The position numbers and the translations under genes are program-made. A model generated the notes under the pieces. The model saw only the letters and a program-made list of their open reading frames with translations, had not been told where the DNA came from and made no database searches. A DNA stretch of 18,349 nucleotides, taken from positions 1 through 18,349 of the forward strand of contig JAAZEI010000258.1 of NCBI GenBank assembly GCA_012512355.1, read 5' to 3'. Origin of the DNA: Clostridiales bacterium. Lineage in GTDB: Bacteria; Bacillota; Clostridia; Christensenellales; Aristaeellaceae. Positions within the stretch are counted from its first letter, which is position 1. Every line of letters begins with the position of its first letter. Shown piece by piece: positions 1 to 8,185 of the stretch.

Positions 1-34
1 AAGTTCGGATTTAATTCGTAAGGGAGGAGTTGTC

Positions 35-1999
35 ATGCAATACAAACCCCCCAACGATATACAGCGCCAATCCTTTCATCATGGCAGCAGCCGGCATGCT
101 TATCAGATGCTGGGTGCACATCCTGTCACGCAAAAGGGACTGGCTTTTTGGCATTTCGCCGTATGGGCCCCCAATGCAAGAGAGGTTAATCTCACAGGTG
201 AATTCTGCTCCTGGAGCCTGACAGATTATCCGATGGAAAAACAGTATGATGGAATCTGGGAACTTCGTCTGCCCAATATCTTGTTCACACCGCAGCAGGA
301 TCCTGCTCGATTTGATTATCCGGACGCTGCAAAGAAACTTCGCAGCTACAAATATGCGGTGGTATCCCAGGATGGGCATGTACGCTTAAAAGCTGACCCT
401 TATGCTTTTTCATCTGAGCTTCGTCCCAACACGGCCAGTCTGCTGTATGATTTATCCGGCTATAAGTGGAAAGATCAGGCCTGGATGAAGCGTCGCGCCA
501 ATTGGAATCCATACACAAGCCCCATCAATATCTATGAGATGCATCTTGGCAGCTGGAAACGCCATGAAGACGGTGAGATGCTCACCTACGAGGAGATTGC
601 AGACGCGCTCATCCCTTATATTCAAGATTTGGGCTACACACATGTCGAACTGATGCCGGTGATGGAACATCCTCTGGATATGTCCTGGGGCTATCAAGTG
701 ACAGGGTATTACTCGCCTACTGCGCGCCATGGGAGTCCCAAAGATTTCATGCGCTTTATTGACAGGCTGCATCAGGCCAATATCGGCGTGATACTCGATT
801 GGGTCCCGGGTCACTTCCCGCGTGATGAAATAGGCCTGCGCCGATTTGACGGCACTGCTTGCTATGAGCATGCTGATCCGCGAAGATCTGACATGCCCCA
901 GTGGGGTACCCTGCTTTTTGACTACGCCAGAGGTGAAGTATGCAGCTTTCTCATCAGCAACGCGAGCTTCTGGCTTGAATATTATCATGTGGACGGGCTG
1001 CGCTGCGACGCGGTCAGCTCTATGCTCTACCACGATTTTGGCCGTGAAGACAATTGGCTTCCCAATATCCACGGCGGCAATGAAAACCTCGATGCCATCA
1101 GCTTTTTAAAACGCTTCAATGAAACCATCTACCGGGATTTCCCGGGGGCCATGACAATCGCCGAAGAATCCAGCGCTTTCCCCCAGGTGACCCACCCCAC
1201 CTATCTTGGTGGTCTTGGCTTTGGTTTTAAATGGAACATGGGCTGGATGAACGATATGTTAAGCTACATTGAACTTGATCCCATTTACCGCAAATCCAGC
1301 CATAATAAGCTGACCTTTTCTCTGCATTACGCGTTTAATGAGAACTTTATCCTTCCCTTTTCTCATGATGAAGTCGTTCACGGAAAACACTCCATGCTTG
1401 ATAAAAACCCGGGTGATCTTTGGCAAAAATTCGCAGGTTTAAGAGCGCTTTATGGGTATACCATGGCGCACCCAGGCAAGAAACTCCTGTTCATGGGCAG
1501 CGAATTCGCTCATTTTATTGAATGGAAGTATGATGATCAGCTTGATTGGTTTTTATTACAATATGAGCGCCACCCCCAGATGCTGGAGTTCGTGAAACAG
1601 CTCAACAGGCTCTACCTGGACCAGCCTTCACTTTATGAAGTGGAAGATAGCTGGGCGGGGTTTGAATGGCTCCAGGCAGGGGATGCCGACAATTCCGTCA
1701 TTATTTTTACGCGTTACTCTTCTCAGAACAAGGCGATTGTCAGCATGACAAACTTCACGCCTCAATATCACAGTCAATACCGCTTTGGTTTGCCCCATCC
1801 GGGTACGTTGACAGAGATTCTCAACTCAGACGCAGAAGAGTTTGGCGGTTCCGGCAAAAAAAACATGGAGGTTTTGCAAGTGCTTGAAATAAAGCAAGGC
1901 GATTTCCAATATTGCGCCGAAGTTTGTATACCCCCATTATCCACAGTATATTTTAGTTATATCCAAGATTTTGATCATAGCAACCTTGAGGAGGAATAA
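35..1999 (+). CDS. glgB: 1,4-alpha-glucan branching enzyme GlgB
   Basis: Cytosolic GH13 enzyme that cuts an alpha-1,4 glucan chain and re-attaches it through an alpha-1,6 bond, making glycogen branches. The 654-residue protein has an N-terminal CBM48-type domain (about 15-125, with FAVWAPNAREVNL and GEFCSW) and then the catalytic barrel. The four GH13 regions are clear: DWVPGHFP (D255), DGLRCDAVSSMLY (nucleophile D325), TIAEESSAFP (acid/base E377) and LPFSHDEVVHGK (D445). A C-terminal all-beta domain starts near residue 550. The length is usual for the family when the extra N-terminal domain of some GlgB proteins is absent. The start follows an AGGGAGGAG ribosome site at 22-30. Its last codons (Glu-Glu-Glu) form the ribosome site for glgC, 3 bases downstream. 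It is the first glg gene in the window; the operon promoter must lie upstream of base 1. Confidence 0.97.
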   Translation: MQYKPPNDIQRQSFHHGSSRHAYQMLGAHPVTQKGLAFWHFAVWAPNAREVNLTGEFCSWSLTDYPMEKQYDGIWELRLPNILFTPQQDPARFDYPDAAKKLRSYKYAVVSQDGHVRLKADPYAFSSELRPNTASLLYDLSGYKWKDQAWMKRRANWNPYTSPINIYEMHLGSWKRHEDGEMLTYEEIADALIPYIQDLGYTHVELMPVMEHPLDMSWGYQVTGYYSPTARHGSPKDFMRFIDRLHQANIGVILDWVPGHFPRDEIGLRRFDGTACYEHADPRRSDMPQWGTLLFDYARGEVCSFLISNASFWLEYYHVDGLRCDAVSSMLYHDFGREDNWLPNIHGGNENLDAISFLKRFNETIYRDFPGAMTIAEESSAFPQVTHPTYLGGLGFGFKWNMGWMNDMLSYIELDPIYRKSSHNKLTFSLHYAFNENFILPFSHDEVVHGKHSMLDKNPGDLWQKFAGLRALYGYTMAHPGKKLLFMGSEFAHFIEWKYDDQLDWFLLQYERHPQMLEFVKQLNRLYLDQPSLYEVEDSWAGFEWLQAGDADNSVIIFTRYSSQNKAIVSMTNFTPQYHSQYRFGLPHPGTLTEILNSDAEEFGGSGKKNMEVLQVLEIKQGDFQYCAEVCIPPLSTVYFSYIQDFDHSNLEEE

Positions 2000-2002
2000 T
2001 TC

Positions 2003-3175
2003 ATGGTCAGTAAAAAAAGTTGTGTTGCAATGCTTCTTGCCGGCGGGCAAGGCAGCAGACTGGGGGTGCTGACGCATCAAACCGCCAAGCCCGCCATCCC
2101 TTTTGGCGGCAAGTACCGTATTATTGATTTCCCTTTAAGCAACTGCGCCAACTCCGGCATTGATGTTGTTGGTGTACTCACACAGTGGCAGCCCCTTGAG
2201 CTCAACGCCTATATTGGGTCGGGCAGCCCCTGGGATTTGGATCTCAGTTCAGGCGGTGTGTTTGTTCTGCCGCCTCACATGAAAATAGAAGCGGCAGAAT
2301 GGTATTCAGGCACTGCAAACGCCATTTACCAGAACCTCCCTTTTATAGAACAGTATGACCCTGAATATGTGCTTATTTTATCAGGTGACCACATCTATAA
2401 ATTTGACTATGCGGACATGCTGGCAAAGCACATCAAACAAAATGCGGCAGCGACCATCGCTGTTCGCGAGGTTCCCTGGGAAGAATGTAACCGCTTTGGC
2501 ATCATGAATACGGACAAAGATAACCGCATCATTGAATTTGAAGAAAAACCAGCCAATCCCAAATCAAATAATGCCTCTATGGGCGTTTATGTCTTCACCT
2601 GGAGCAAACTGCGAGAACTTTTAATTAAAGATGAGGCCGATCCTCTGAGCAGCAACGATTTTGGCAAAAACATCATCCCCACCATGCTCAATGCGAATGA
2701 ACTGTTATATGCCTACACTTTCAATGGCTATTGGAAAGATGTAGGCACCATCGAAAGCCTATGGGAAGCCAATATGGACTTGCTCAAACAGCCTGTCCCC
2801 ATCGACCTGCATGATCGCAGCTGGCGGATATATGCCCGCAACATCGGAATGCCCCCGCACTTCGTTTCAAGAACCGGCTCCGTTGAAAACAGCCTGATCA
2901 CCGAAGGGTGTGAGATTTCAGGGGAAGTCAAGGGAAGTGTCCTCTCGGCTGGCGTCGTCGTTGAAAAAGGGGCGCAGGTCATCGACAGTGTCATCATGCC
3001 TTTTGCGCGCATCGGAGAAAATGCCATTGTCATGCGAAGCATCATTGCTGAAAATGCTGTCATTGACAAGGATGCGCAGGTGGGAGAGTCCACTGGCGAT
3101 ATTGCTCTTATCGGCAACAGCATGCACATCAAAGAAGGCACCACTGTGCGCTCAGGCGTACAGTTGGGAAATTAA
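2003..3175 (+). CDS. glgC: Glucose-1-phosphate adenylyltransferase, catalytic subunit GlgC
   Basis: Makes ADP-glucose and pyrophosphate from ATP and glucose-1-phosphate, the committed step of bacterial glycogen synthesis. The 390-residue protein starts with the nucleotide-binding loop GGQGSRLG (14-21), followed by [16 protein letters not shown]. It keeps the catalytic aspartate in [10 protein letters not shown] (D129) and the glucose-1-phosphate-binding FEEKPANP motif (K182). A left-handed beta-helix-like domain of hexapeptide repeats fills about 290-390. The intact active site marks this as the working subunit, in contrast to GlgD next door. In Bacillus-type systems GlgC and GlgD form a mixed complex that is less dependent on fructose-1,6-bisphosphate than the E. 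coli enzyme; whether this holds here is inference. GAGGAGGAA precedes the ATG. Confidence 0.96.
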   Translation: MVSKKSCVAMLLAGGQGSRLGVLTHQTAKPAIPFGGKYRIIDFPLSNCANSGIDVVGVLTQWQPLELNAYIGSGSPWDLDLSSGGVFVLPPHMKIEAAEWYSGTANAIYQNLPFIEQYDPEYVLILSGDHIYKFDYADMLAKHIKQNAAATIAVREVPWEECNRFGIMNTDKDNRIIEFEEKPANPKSNNASMGVYVFTWSKLRELLIKDEADPLSSNDFGKNIIPTMLNANELLYAYTFNGYWKDVGTIESLWEANMDLLKQPVPIDLHDRSWRIYARNIGMPPHFVSRTGSVENSLITEGCEISGEVKGSVLSAGVVVEKGAQVIDSVIMPFARIGENAIVMRSIIAENAVIDKDAQVGESTGDIALIGNSMHIKEGTTVRSGVQLGN

Positions 3176-3186
3176 GGGGTAGCAAG

Positions 3187-4311
3187 ATGAAAAAAGATAT
3201 AGTTGGCTTGATTTTTACCGGAGAGCGCATGGACCAGCTGCGTGACCTAACCCGTACACGCGCTGTGGCTGCACTGCCGATGCTGGGCCGCTACCGCATG
3301 ATTGACTTTTTAATGGCGAGTATGATTCATTCAGGCATGCACAACATCGGCATCATCATGCAAAAAAACTATCACTCCCTGATGGACCACCTGGGCAGCG
3401 GCCGTGAATGGGATATGCACGGCAAACGATCAGGCATGACCATCCTGCCGCCTTATATGTCCCGGGAAAACTATGGTGTGTATGAAGGGTTGCTCGATGC
3501 GCTGCATAGCAATCTGAGCTTCCTGCGCCGCAGCACAGAGCGTTACATCGCCGTTTGTGACAGCTACATTCTCTACAATACCGATTATGAAAAAATGCTT
3601 GATGAGCACCTTGCAAAAAGTGCCGATATCACCCTGCTGTACTCAAAGCACAAAAATGCCAGACGAAATGGTTCAGGAGTTTATCTTGAGATTGATGGAG
3701 AGGGCAAAATCAAACAGCTTGAAATTGCCCCCGGCATCCCCCGCTATGAAAACACTTATCTTGCAAGTTTCATTATGCGACGCGAACTGCTCATCGACAT
3801 GGTTGACCGTGCGGTATCTTCAGGCCATCATCACTTTACACGCGAGCTCCTCATTCAAGTTCTCAGAGAAAATTACTATAAAATATATGGATACGAATGC
3901 AAAGACAAAGTATGGGTACTGGACTCTGTAGACAGCTATTTTAAAACCAACCTGGATTTTCTGGATTCCGATAACCGCGGACGTATTTTTGACAGAAAAA
4001 GACCTGTTTGGACGAAGCTGCGCGATGAGATGCCTGCACTGTATGCCAAGGGCGCCAGTGTATCCAATTCTTTGATAGCCGATGGCTGTGTCATTGAAGG
4101 ACAAGTAGAAAACTCGATCCTTTTCCGCGGGGTCAGTATCAAAAAAGGCGCTGTGGTAAAAAATTCTATCATCATGCAGGATGCATTTATTCAACGAAAT
4201 GTGGAAGTTCAAAACTGCATTCTTGACAAGCAGGTCATCGTGCGTGAAAACGTACGTTTGGTCAGCTCCCCTACCTATCCGATTGTAATCGCAAAAAACT
4301 CAACCATCTAA
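3187..4311 (+). CDS. glgD: GlgD, non-catalytic ADP-glucose pyrophosphorylase paralogue
   Basis: A 374-residue relative of GlgC with the same layout (nucleotidyltransferase-like domain, then hexapeptide-repeat beta helix) but a degenerate active site. The GGxGxRL loop is replaced by FTGERMDQLRDLT near residues 10-22. The SGDHIYK segment is replaced by CDSYILYNTDY (from C124), so the key Gly-Asp pair is gone. Fold-defining parts remain, for example LPMLGRYRMIDF (30-41). In other Firmicutes GlgD has little activity alone but stimulates GlgC in a mixed complex, and the adjacent genes (11-base gap) suggest the same role here. What I see is the loss of catalytic motifs; the regulatory role comes from family knowledge. 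Confidence 0.93.
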   Translation: MKKDIVGLIFTGERMDQLRDLTRTRAVAALPMLGRYRMIDFLMASMIHSGMHNIGIIMQKNYHSLMDHLGSGREWDMHGKRSGMTILPPYMSRENYGVYEGLLDALHSNLSFLRRSTERYIAVCDSYILYNTDYEKMLDEHLAKSADITLLYSKHKNARRNGSGVYLEIDGEGKIKQLEIAPGIPRYENTYLASFIMRRELLIDMVDRAVSSGHHHFTRELLIQVLRENYYKIYGYECKDKVWVLDSVDSYFKTNLDFLDSDNRGRIFDRKRPVWTKLRDEMPALYAKGASVSNSLIADGCVIEGQVENSILFRGVSIKKGAVVKNSIIMQDAFIQRNVEVQNCILDKQVIVRENVRLVSSPTYPIVIAKNSTI

Positions 4312-4354
4312 ATTCGCGGCTTGGCCAAAGGATAAACCAAAAGGAGTAAAATAA

Positions 4355-6046
4355 ATGAAAATTCTATTTGCCGCCAGTGAGTGCGTGCCCTTCGTTAAGA
4401 CCGGAGGATTAGCCGATGTCGTCGGCTCATTAGCGCCGGTACTGGCAAATATGGGACATGATGTACGGGTCATTATCCCCAAGTATGCAGCCATTGATGA
4501 AAGCTTTGAATCCAAAATGAACCATGCGGTGGATTTTGAAGTCCAGCTTGGCTGGCGACGCCAGTATTGCGGAATCGAAACTTTGGTTCAGCAAGGCGTA
4601 ACATTTTATTTTGTCGACAATCGCTATTATTTTGGCCGTAACTACATCTATGGCATGGGAGGGGATGAGTATGAACGCTATGCCTTCTTTTCTCGCGCAG
4701 TGCTCAATTGCCTTCCCCTTCTGGACTTCTGGCCTGACATCCTCCATGCTCATGACTGGCAGGCTGGCATGATTCCTGCCCTGCTGCGCACCCAATATAA
4801 CAGCCTTCCGCACTACAACCGCATCAAGACAATCATGACCATTCATAATCTGCAATATCAGGGTATTTTTGGCATCAAGGATGTGCAGGATGTTCTGCAC
4901 CTGCCGGCCAACCTCTTCACAGACGACAAACTTGAACATTATGGCTCCGCAAACTTCTTGAAAGCCGGGCTTGTCTATGCTGATGAAATAACAACCGTCA
5001 GTCCCAGTTATGCCCAGGAGATACAAACAGGCTTTTATGGTGAGCGGCTTGATGGGCTTCTGCGTGCAAAGAACAATCATTTGACAGGCATTTTAAACGG
5101 CATCAACACCGAGGAATTCAATCCGGCCAAAGACACGCGCATCTCGGCTACTTATACGGCTGACAACATGAAGCCAAAGGCTGAGAATAAACGTGCCCTG
5201 CAAGAGCAGCTCGAACTTGAGGTACGCGACGATGTTCCAATTGTTGGCATCGTCAGCCGCCTGTCCAGTCAAAAGGGGTTGGATCTAATCGATTATGTCA
5301 TCAGTGACATCATGAGAGAGGATTTGCAGCTGGTCGTCCTGGGCATGGGTGACAGCCGCTATATCAACCTGTTAAACTGGGCAGAGCAAAATTATCCCGG
5401 TCGTGTCGCCGCACGCTATGCCATGGACCACGATTTGGCGCACCGCATATATGCCGGAAGCGACATCTTCCTCATGCCCTCGCAGTTTGAGCCTTGCGGT
5501 CTGAGCCAAATGATCAGCCTGAGTTACGGCACCATTCCTGTTGTGCGTGAAACCGGTGGACTTCGCGATACTGTATTGAGTTACAACGAATTTTCGGGCG
5601 AAGGAAACGGGTTCACCTTTTTAAATTATAATGCCCATGATATGCTGCATACCCTTCAGCGTGCTCTATCTTATTATACCAATCATCCTGAAATCTGGGA
5701 AAAACTGATGAAGCGCGGCATGAGGGGCGACTATAGCTGGAAGCACTCAGCAGAACGCTACATCGATTTATACGAAAAAATGTTAACGCCGCCTCTCCTG
5801 CTCTCTTCAGCCAATCAGGGTCCTGAGGAAAAAGAAATAGAGATTCTTTCAAGCGCGGCAACTCCTATCGAAGCCTCAAATCCTCCGGTTAAGGCTCAGC
5901 CAAAGAAAACAGCTGCAAAGAAACCCGCTGTGAAAGCACCCGCTAAAAAACCGGCAGCTAAAAAATCTGCTTCTAAAAATTCGGAAGTAACTAAATCGGA
6001 ACCAAAGCCCCCAGCAGTTCGCCGGACAAAAAAAACTGACATCTAA
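4355..6046 (+). CDS. glgA: Glycogen synthase GlgA (GT5) with lysine/alanine-rich C-terminal tail
   Basis: Transfers glucose from ADP-glucose to the non-reducing end of an alpha-1,4 glucan, in the cytosol. GT5 motifs are intact: KTGGLADV at 15-22 (K15 contacts ADP-glucose), HAHDWQ at 131-136, MTIHNLQYQG (H164), SRLSSQKG at 301-308 (R302, K307), and the FEPCGLSQ motif with the catalytic-site glutamate E379, followed by ETGGLRDTV. Family members usually end near residue 480. This one has 563 residues. Residues about 480-563 form an added tail; from 501 to 563 it holds 15 Lys, 2 Arg and 13 Ala with many Pro, as KKPA/AKKPA-like units resembling histone H1 or AlgP tails. The frame is open throughout and the stop lies 14 bases before the operon terminator, so this is not an obvious frameshift. 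An AAAGGAG site precedes the ATG. The tail's role is unknown. Confidence 0.95.
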   Translation: MKILFAASECVPFVKTGGLADVVGSLAPVLANMGHDVRVIIPKYAAIDESFESKMNHAVDFEVQLGWRRQYCGIETLVQQGVTFYFVDNRYYFGRNYIYGMGGDEYERYAFFSRAVLNCLPLLDFWPDILHAHDWQAGMIPALLRTQYNSLPHYNRIKTIMTIHNLQYQGIFGIKDVQDVLHLPANLFTDDKLEHYGSANFLKAGLVYADEITTVSPSYAQEIQTGFYGERLDGLLRAKNNHLTGILNGINTEEFNPAKDTRISATYTADNMKPKAENKRALQEQLELEVRDDVPIVGIVSRLSSQKGLDLIDYVISDIMREDLQLVVLGMGDSRYINLLNWAEQNYPGRVAARYAMDHDLAHRIYAGSDIFLMPSQFEPCGLSQMISLSYGTIPVVRETGGLRDTVLSYNEFSGEGNGFTFLNYNAHDMLHTLQRALSYYTNHPEIWEKLMKRGMRGDYSWKHSAERYIDLYEKMLTPPLLLSSANQGPEEKEIEILSSAATPIEASNPPVKAQPKKTAAKKPAVKAPAKKPAAKKSASKNSEVTKSEPKPPAVRRTKKTDI

Positions 6047-6060
6047 GCTATCTGACTGCA

Positions 6061-6097
6061 AAACGCCCTTTCAAAGTTTTTGAAAGGGCGTTTTTTT
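6061..6097 (+). terminator. Intrinsic terminator of the glg operon
   Basis: A perfect 15-bp inverted repeat (6061-6075 with 6079-6093, core CGCCCTTTCAAA) has a 3-base loop and runs into a tract of seven T. It begins 14 bases after the glgA stop. On the other strand the same hairpin is followed by only four T, so it may also stop transcripts arriving from ridA, less efficiently. Confidence 0.93.
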
Positions 6098-6140
6098 ATA
6101 TCACGCAATGGTATATACACCTATAGCATCAATCACATTC

Positions 6141-6175
6141 GATTGAATAAAGTTAATTGATGAAAATATTCAATC
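6141..6175. repeat. 9-bp inverted repeat between glgA and ridA ends
   Basis: GATTGAATA at 6141-6149 is matched by its exact reverse complement TATTCAATC at 6167-6175, with a 17-base AT-rich spacer. It lies between two convergent genes, just past the ridA stop codon. It has no GC-rich stem or T tract, so it would be a poor terminator. A protein-binding site or chance are both possible. Confidence 0.3.
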
Positions 6176-6191
6176 AACAATCAGGGTTATT

Positions 6192-6572
6192 TTAGCTGTC
6201 CAAAATAGCGATACACTCAATTTCTACAGAGGCTTTTTTGGGAAGCGCTTTGACTGCGACAGTCGATCTGGCCGGCTTATTATCAGTGAAAAAGCTGCCA
6301 TACACCTGATTAAAAGCAGCAAAATCATCCATGTCAGTTAAAAAGCATGTCGTTTTGATGACATGATCAAGGTTTGAGCCGGCAGCTTCCAATACGGCAG
6401 AAATGTTGTTGAGACACTGCTGTGTCTGTTCGCTGATACCTCCGTTAACCAATTCTCCGCTGACAGGGTCAATTGGCGTTTGACCTGATAAGAAGATTAA
6501 CTGGTCGAGTGCAACGGCGGCACTGTAAGGGCCAAGAGCTTTGGGGGCTTTGGGGGCATGAATAGGTTTCAT
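6192..6572 (-). CDS. ridA: RidA family enamine/imine deaminase
   Basis: A 126-residue RidA (YjgF/YER057c/UK114) protein. Family members hydrolyse reactive enamines and imines such as 2-aminoacrylate, formed by PLP-dependent dehydratases, and so protect PLP enzymes. Diagnostic residues are present: GPYS (Y16), FLSGQTP, the substrate-binding arginine in PARSTV (R102, matching E. coli R105) and IEC with E119 (matching E. coli E120). Length is typical. The start has a good AAGGAG site eight bases upstream. It has its own predicted promoter (6611-6639) and is separated from the gene upstream by a terminator, so it is probably a single-gene unit. Its substrate in this organism cannot be read from sequence; the serine dehydratase at 16534-18072 is one candidate source. 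Confidence 0.95.
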   Translation of the reverse strand: MKPIHAPKAPKALGPYSAAVALDQLIFLSGQTPIDPVSGELVNGGISEQTQQCLNNISAVLEAAGSNLDHVIKTTCFLTDMDDFAAFNQVYGSFFTDNKPARSTVAVKALPKKASVEIECIAILDS

Positions 6573-6610
6573 AATGAATTCTCCTTCTATATGTCCATTT
6601 CTTTTACTCT

Positions 6611-6639
6611 ACGATAGCACGCATATAAATAACTGTAAA
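6611..6639 (-). promoter_or_regulatory. Predicted sigma-A-type promoter of ridA
   Basis: On the minus strand, TTTACA (6634-6639) and TATCGT (6611-6616) are separated by exactly 17 bases. The pair lies between the terminator of the upstream gene and the ridA ribosome site, where a promoter is required. The -35 matches consensus at five of six positions, the -10 at four of six. Confidence 0.6.
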
Positions 6640-6644
6640 GCAAT

Positions 6645-6673
6645 AAAAAAAGGCCGGTTTAAAACCGGCCTTT
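6645..6673 (-). terminator. Intrinsic terminator after the exported-protein gene
   Basis: Read on the minus strand, AAAGGCCGG pairs with CCGGCCTTT around a short AT loop, followed at once by a run of T. It begins about 10 bases after the stop codon at 6684-6686. It separates this gene, and any aro read-through, from ridA. Confidence 0.92.
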
Positions 6674-6683
6674 GATGCATCGT

Positions 6684-7661
6684 TTATTTAGCGTAATTAT
6701 GATCGTTGACAAGATCAATGCCTTCAACAGGATCCATCATCCCAAGCATAGCGCCTCGCTGGGCATTTCTGGCTTCAGAGTTTGGATAGTTGCGGCTCAG
6801 CTGCTCTGTGGGTACAGGGAAGCGATAGTATGTCAGGTTGTTGCGAATAAACATCAGCACATTGGTGTCCCCACCAAGCAGGTTGGCAATGCTAAATGGT
6901 ACACCAAATGCATATTGCGTTGTTGTGGTGTTGACATCCTGCTCAAGAGCCTGTGTGTAGTCATTGAAAAAACTGAGGTGTTCCTCAACCTTTTCAATTT
7001 TTTCTGTTTGTCCTTCGTAAAAATAGTTATAAGTCACATTGACTGTATCACCGTATACATCCACGTGAACTTCGCCCACCTCATACATGTTGCTTGCAAT
7101 TAAGGTAAATGTCTGCCTACCCTGCATGCTTAAGTCAATGGGCGTAAACATATACCACTCTTTGGTAAAATCAGGGCTGATAATCCTAAACTGCGGACCA
7201 AAAGAGCTGACGGTATTGCGTGGATAATAGGCATTGTGCTCCTGAACATAATAGGGCAGATCAGTGTTTTTATCAATGTGCATGGTCTGCGCAAAGTACA
7301 GGTTCGCTCTAAAACCGCCTTCAGTTGTCACGCGATAACGGTAAGTATTGATCTGACCATTTCTAGTCAGTGTCTTATAAGCAAAACCGTCCACAATCAG
7401 GGGATCTGTTCCCGCAGGGACCACAAATTGCTCATTGTAGATATACTGTCTGTCCAGCTCATCATATACCTGGATGGTTACAGTCACATCATAATCAACT
7501 AAATTTGTTATGGTTAATACAGGCGCTGCAGAAACGTCCGTGGTATAGGTGACTTTATCCTGTGACTGAGTGACTGAAATCTCCGCTGCGGCATTGGCTG
7601 ACATGGGCATCATGCCCAACACCAACACTGCAACGAAAAGCATTGAAAGTAATTTTTTCAT
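6684..7661 (-). CDS. Exported protein of unknown function
   Basis: I do not recognise this family. The chosen start gives 325 residues and a clean signal peptide: MKKLL, a hydrophobic stretch to about residue 18, then SANA with likely cleavage after A24. An in-frame ATG at 7743-7745 would add 28 charged residues in front of the signal, which is unlikely. GAGAGG nine bases upstream, and AGGAGGA a little further, serve the start. The mature part has no cysteine and is rich in Thr, Tyr, Asn and Val with alternating hydrophobic patterns (for example YDVTVTIQVYDE near 57-68 and VHVDVYGDTVNVTYNYF near 198-214), which suggests beta-sandwich domains. There is no second membrane segment, LPXTG motif or obvious binding repeat, so release from the cell is likely. 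It lies 80 bases after aroQ; I see no convincing promoter of its own and no terminator between them. Confidence 0.8.
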   Translation of the reverse strand: MKKLLSMLFVAVLVLGMMPMSANAAAEISVTQSQDKVTYTTDVSAAPVLTITNLVDYDVTVTIQVYDELDRQYIYNEQFVVPAGTDPLIVDGFAYKTLTRNGQINTYRYRVTTEGGFRANLYFAQTMHIDKNTDLPYYVQEHNAYYPRNTVSSFGPQFRIISPDFTKEWYMFTPIDLSMQGRQTFTLIASNMYEVGEVHVDVYGDTVNVTYNYFYEGQTEKIEKVEEHLSFFNDYTQALEQDVNTTTTQYAFGVPFSIANLLGGDTNVLMFIRNNLTYYRFPVPTEQLSRNYPNSEARNAQRGAMLGMMDPVEGIDLVNDHNYAK

Positions 7662-7690
7662 CTGTTTGTTCCTCTCTCCTCCTAGTTCTT

Positions 7691-7716
7691 CCATATAATG
7701 GAGTCTACCCATATAA
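7691..7716. repeat. Direct repeat upstream of the exported-protein gene
   Basis: CCATATAA occurs at 7691-7698 and again at 7709-7716 (18-base period) in the gap between aroQ and the exported-protein gene. On the minus strand it reads TTATATGG twice, 30 to 55 bases before the start codon. It could be a tandem operator or an AT-rich promoter fragment; evidence is weak. Confidence 0.25.
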
Positions 7717-7741
7717 CGAGGCAGAAGAAGTTTTTCTTGCA

Positions 7742-8185
7742 TCAAGAATGAAGGTGTATATATTTTTTCAGTTCATCCAGGGCATCAACATATCCCTGAA
7801 AGTGTTTTCCAGCAATGGTTTTAATGCATCCCTGGGATGTATAACTGAAGTGACGAAAACTCTCTCGCTGGGTGATATCAGACAGATGCACTTCAACCGC
7901 AGGCAGTCCTACGACTTTTAGGGCATCGAGTATCGCTATGCTGGTATGGCTATAGGCAGCAGGGTTAATGATGATGCCATCAGCGCTTAAGCGCCCTTGC
8001 TGAATCGCATCAATGATAGCGCCTTCGTGATTGCTTTGAAAAAAGCTCAATTGGATTCCTCGCTCAATGCTCAGAGGCCTGAGCAGCTCTTCCAAATCCT
8101 GCAAAGTTTTCCTGCCATATATTTCAGGTTCCCGCATCCCCAGCAAGTTTAGATTGGGTCCATTGATAACAAGAATCCTAATCAT
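7742..8185 (-). CDS. aroQ: 3-dehydroquinate dehydratase, type II
   Basis: Catalyses the third shikimate step, 3-dehydroquinate to 3-dehydroshikimate. The 147 residues have the type II flavodoxin-like pattern: INGPNLNLLG at the start, REPEIYG (R18, catalytic Y23), SNHEG, INPAAYSHTS (N74, H80), VEVHLSD (H100) and R111. These line up with M. tuberculosis R19, Y24, N75, H81, H101 and R112. The ATG overlaps the aroE/aroK stop as ATGA, with GGAGGAA just upstream inside the preceding gene. It is the last aro gene of the operon. Confidence 0.96.
   Translation of the reverse strand: MIRILVINGPNLNLLGMREPEIYGRKTLQDLEELLRPLSIERGIQLSFFQSNHEGAIIDAIQQGRLSADGIIINPAAYSHTSIAILDALKVVGLPAVEVHLSDITQRESFRHFSYTSQGCIKTIAGKHFQGYVDALDELKKYIHLHS

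Noticed and set aside
452..1072. Open frame of 206 codons on the minus strand inside glgB
   Set aside because: It lies wholly opposite a strongly supported GH13 gene, its protein has no recognisable motif, and it has no ribosome site. It is a shadow frame, as are the other antisense frames in the glg and aro genes.
4430..5080. Open frame of 216 codons on the minus strand inside glgA
   Set aside because: It runs opposite the conserved GT5 core, shows no domain features, and has no upstream signals.
5855..6043. Frameshift as the cause of the odd GlgA tail
   Set aside because: The frame is continuous, composition changes gradually after the domain end, the units repeat at protein level, and the stop lies just before the terminator.
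7662..7745. Longer start for the exported protein (28 extra residues)
   Set aside because: It would bury the signal peptide behind a charged extension. The MKKLL start with a ribosome site and an ANA cleavage motif is far more likely.
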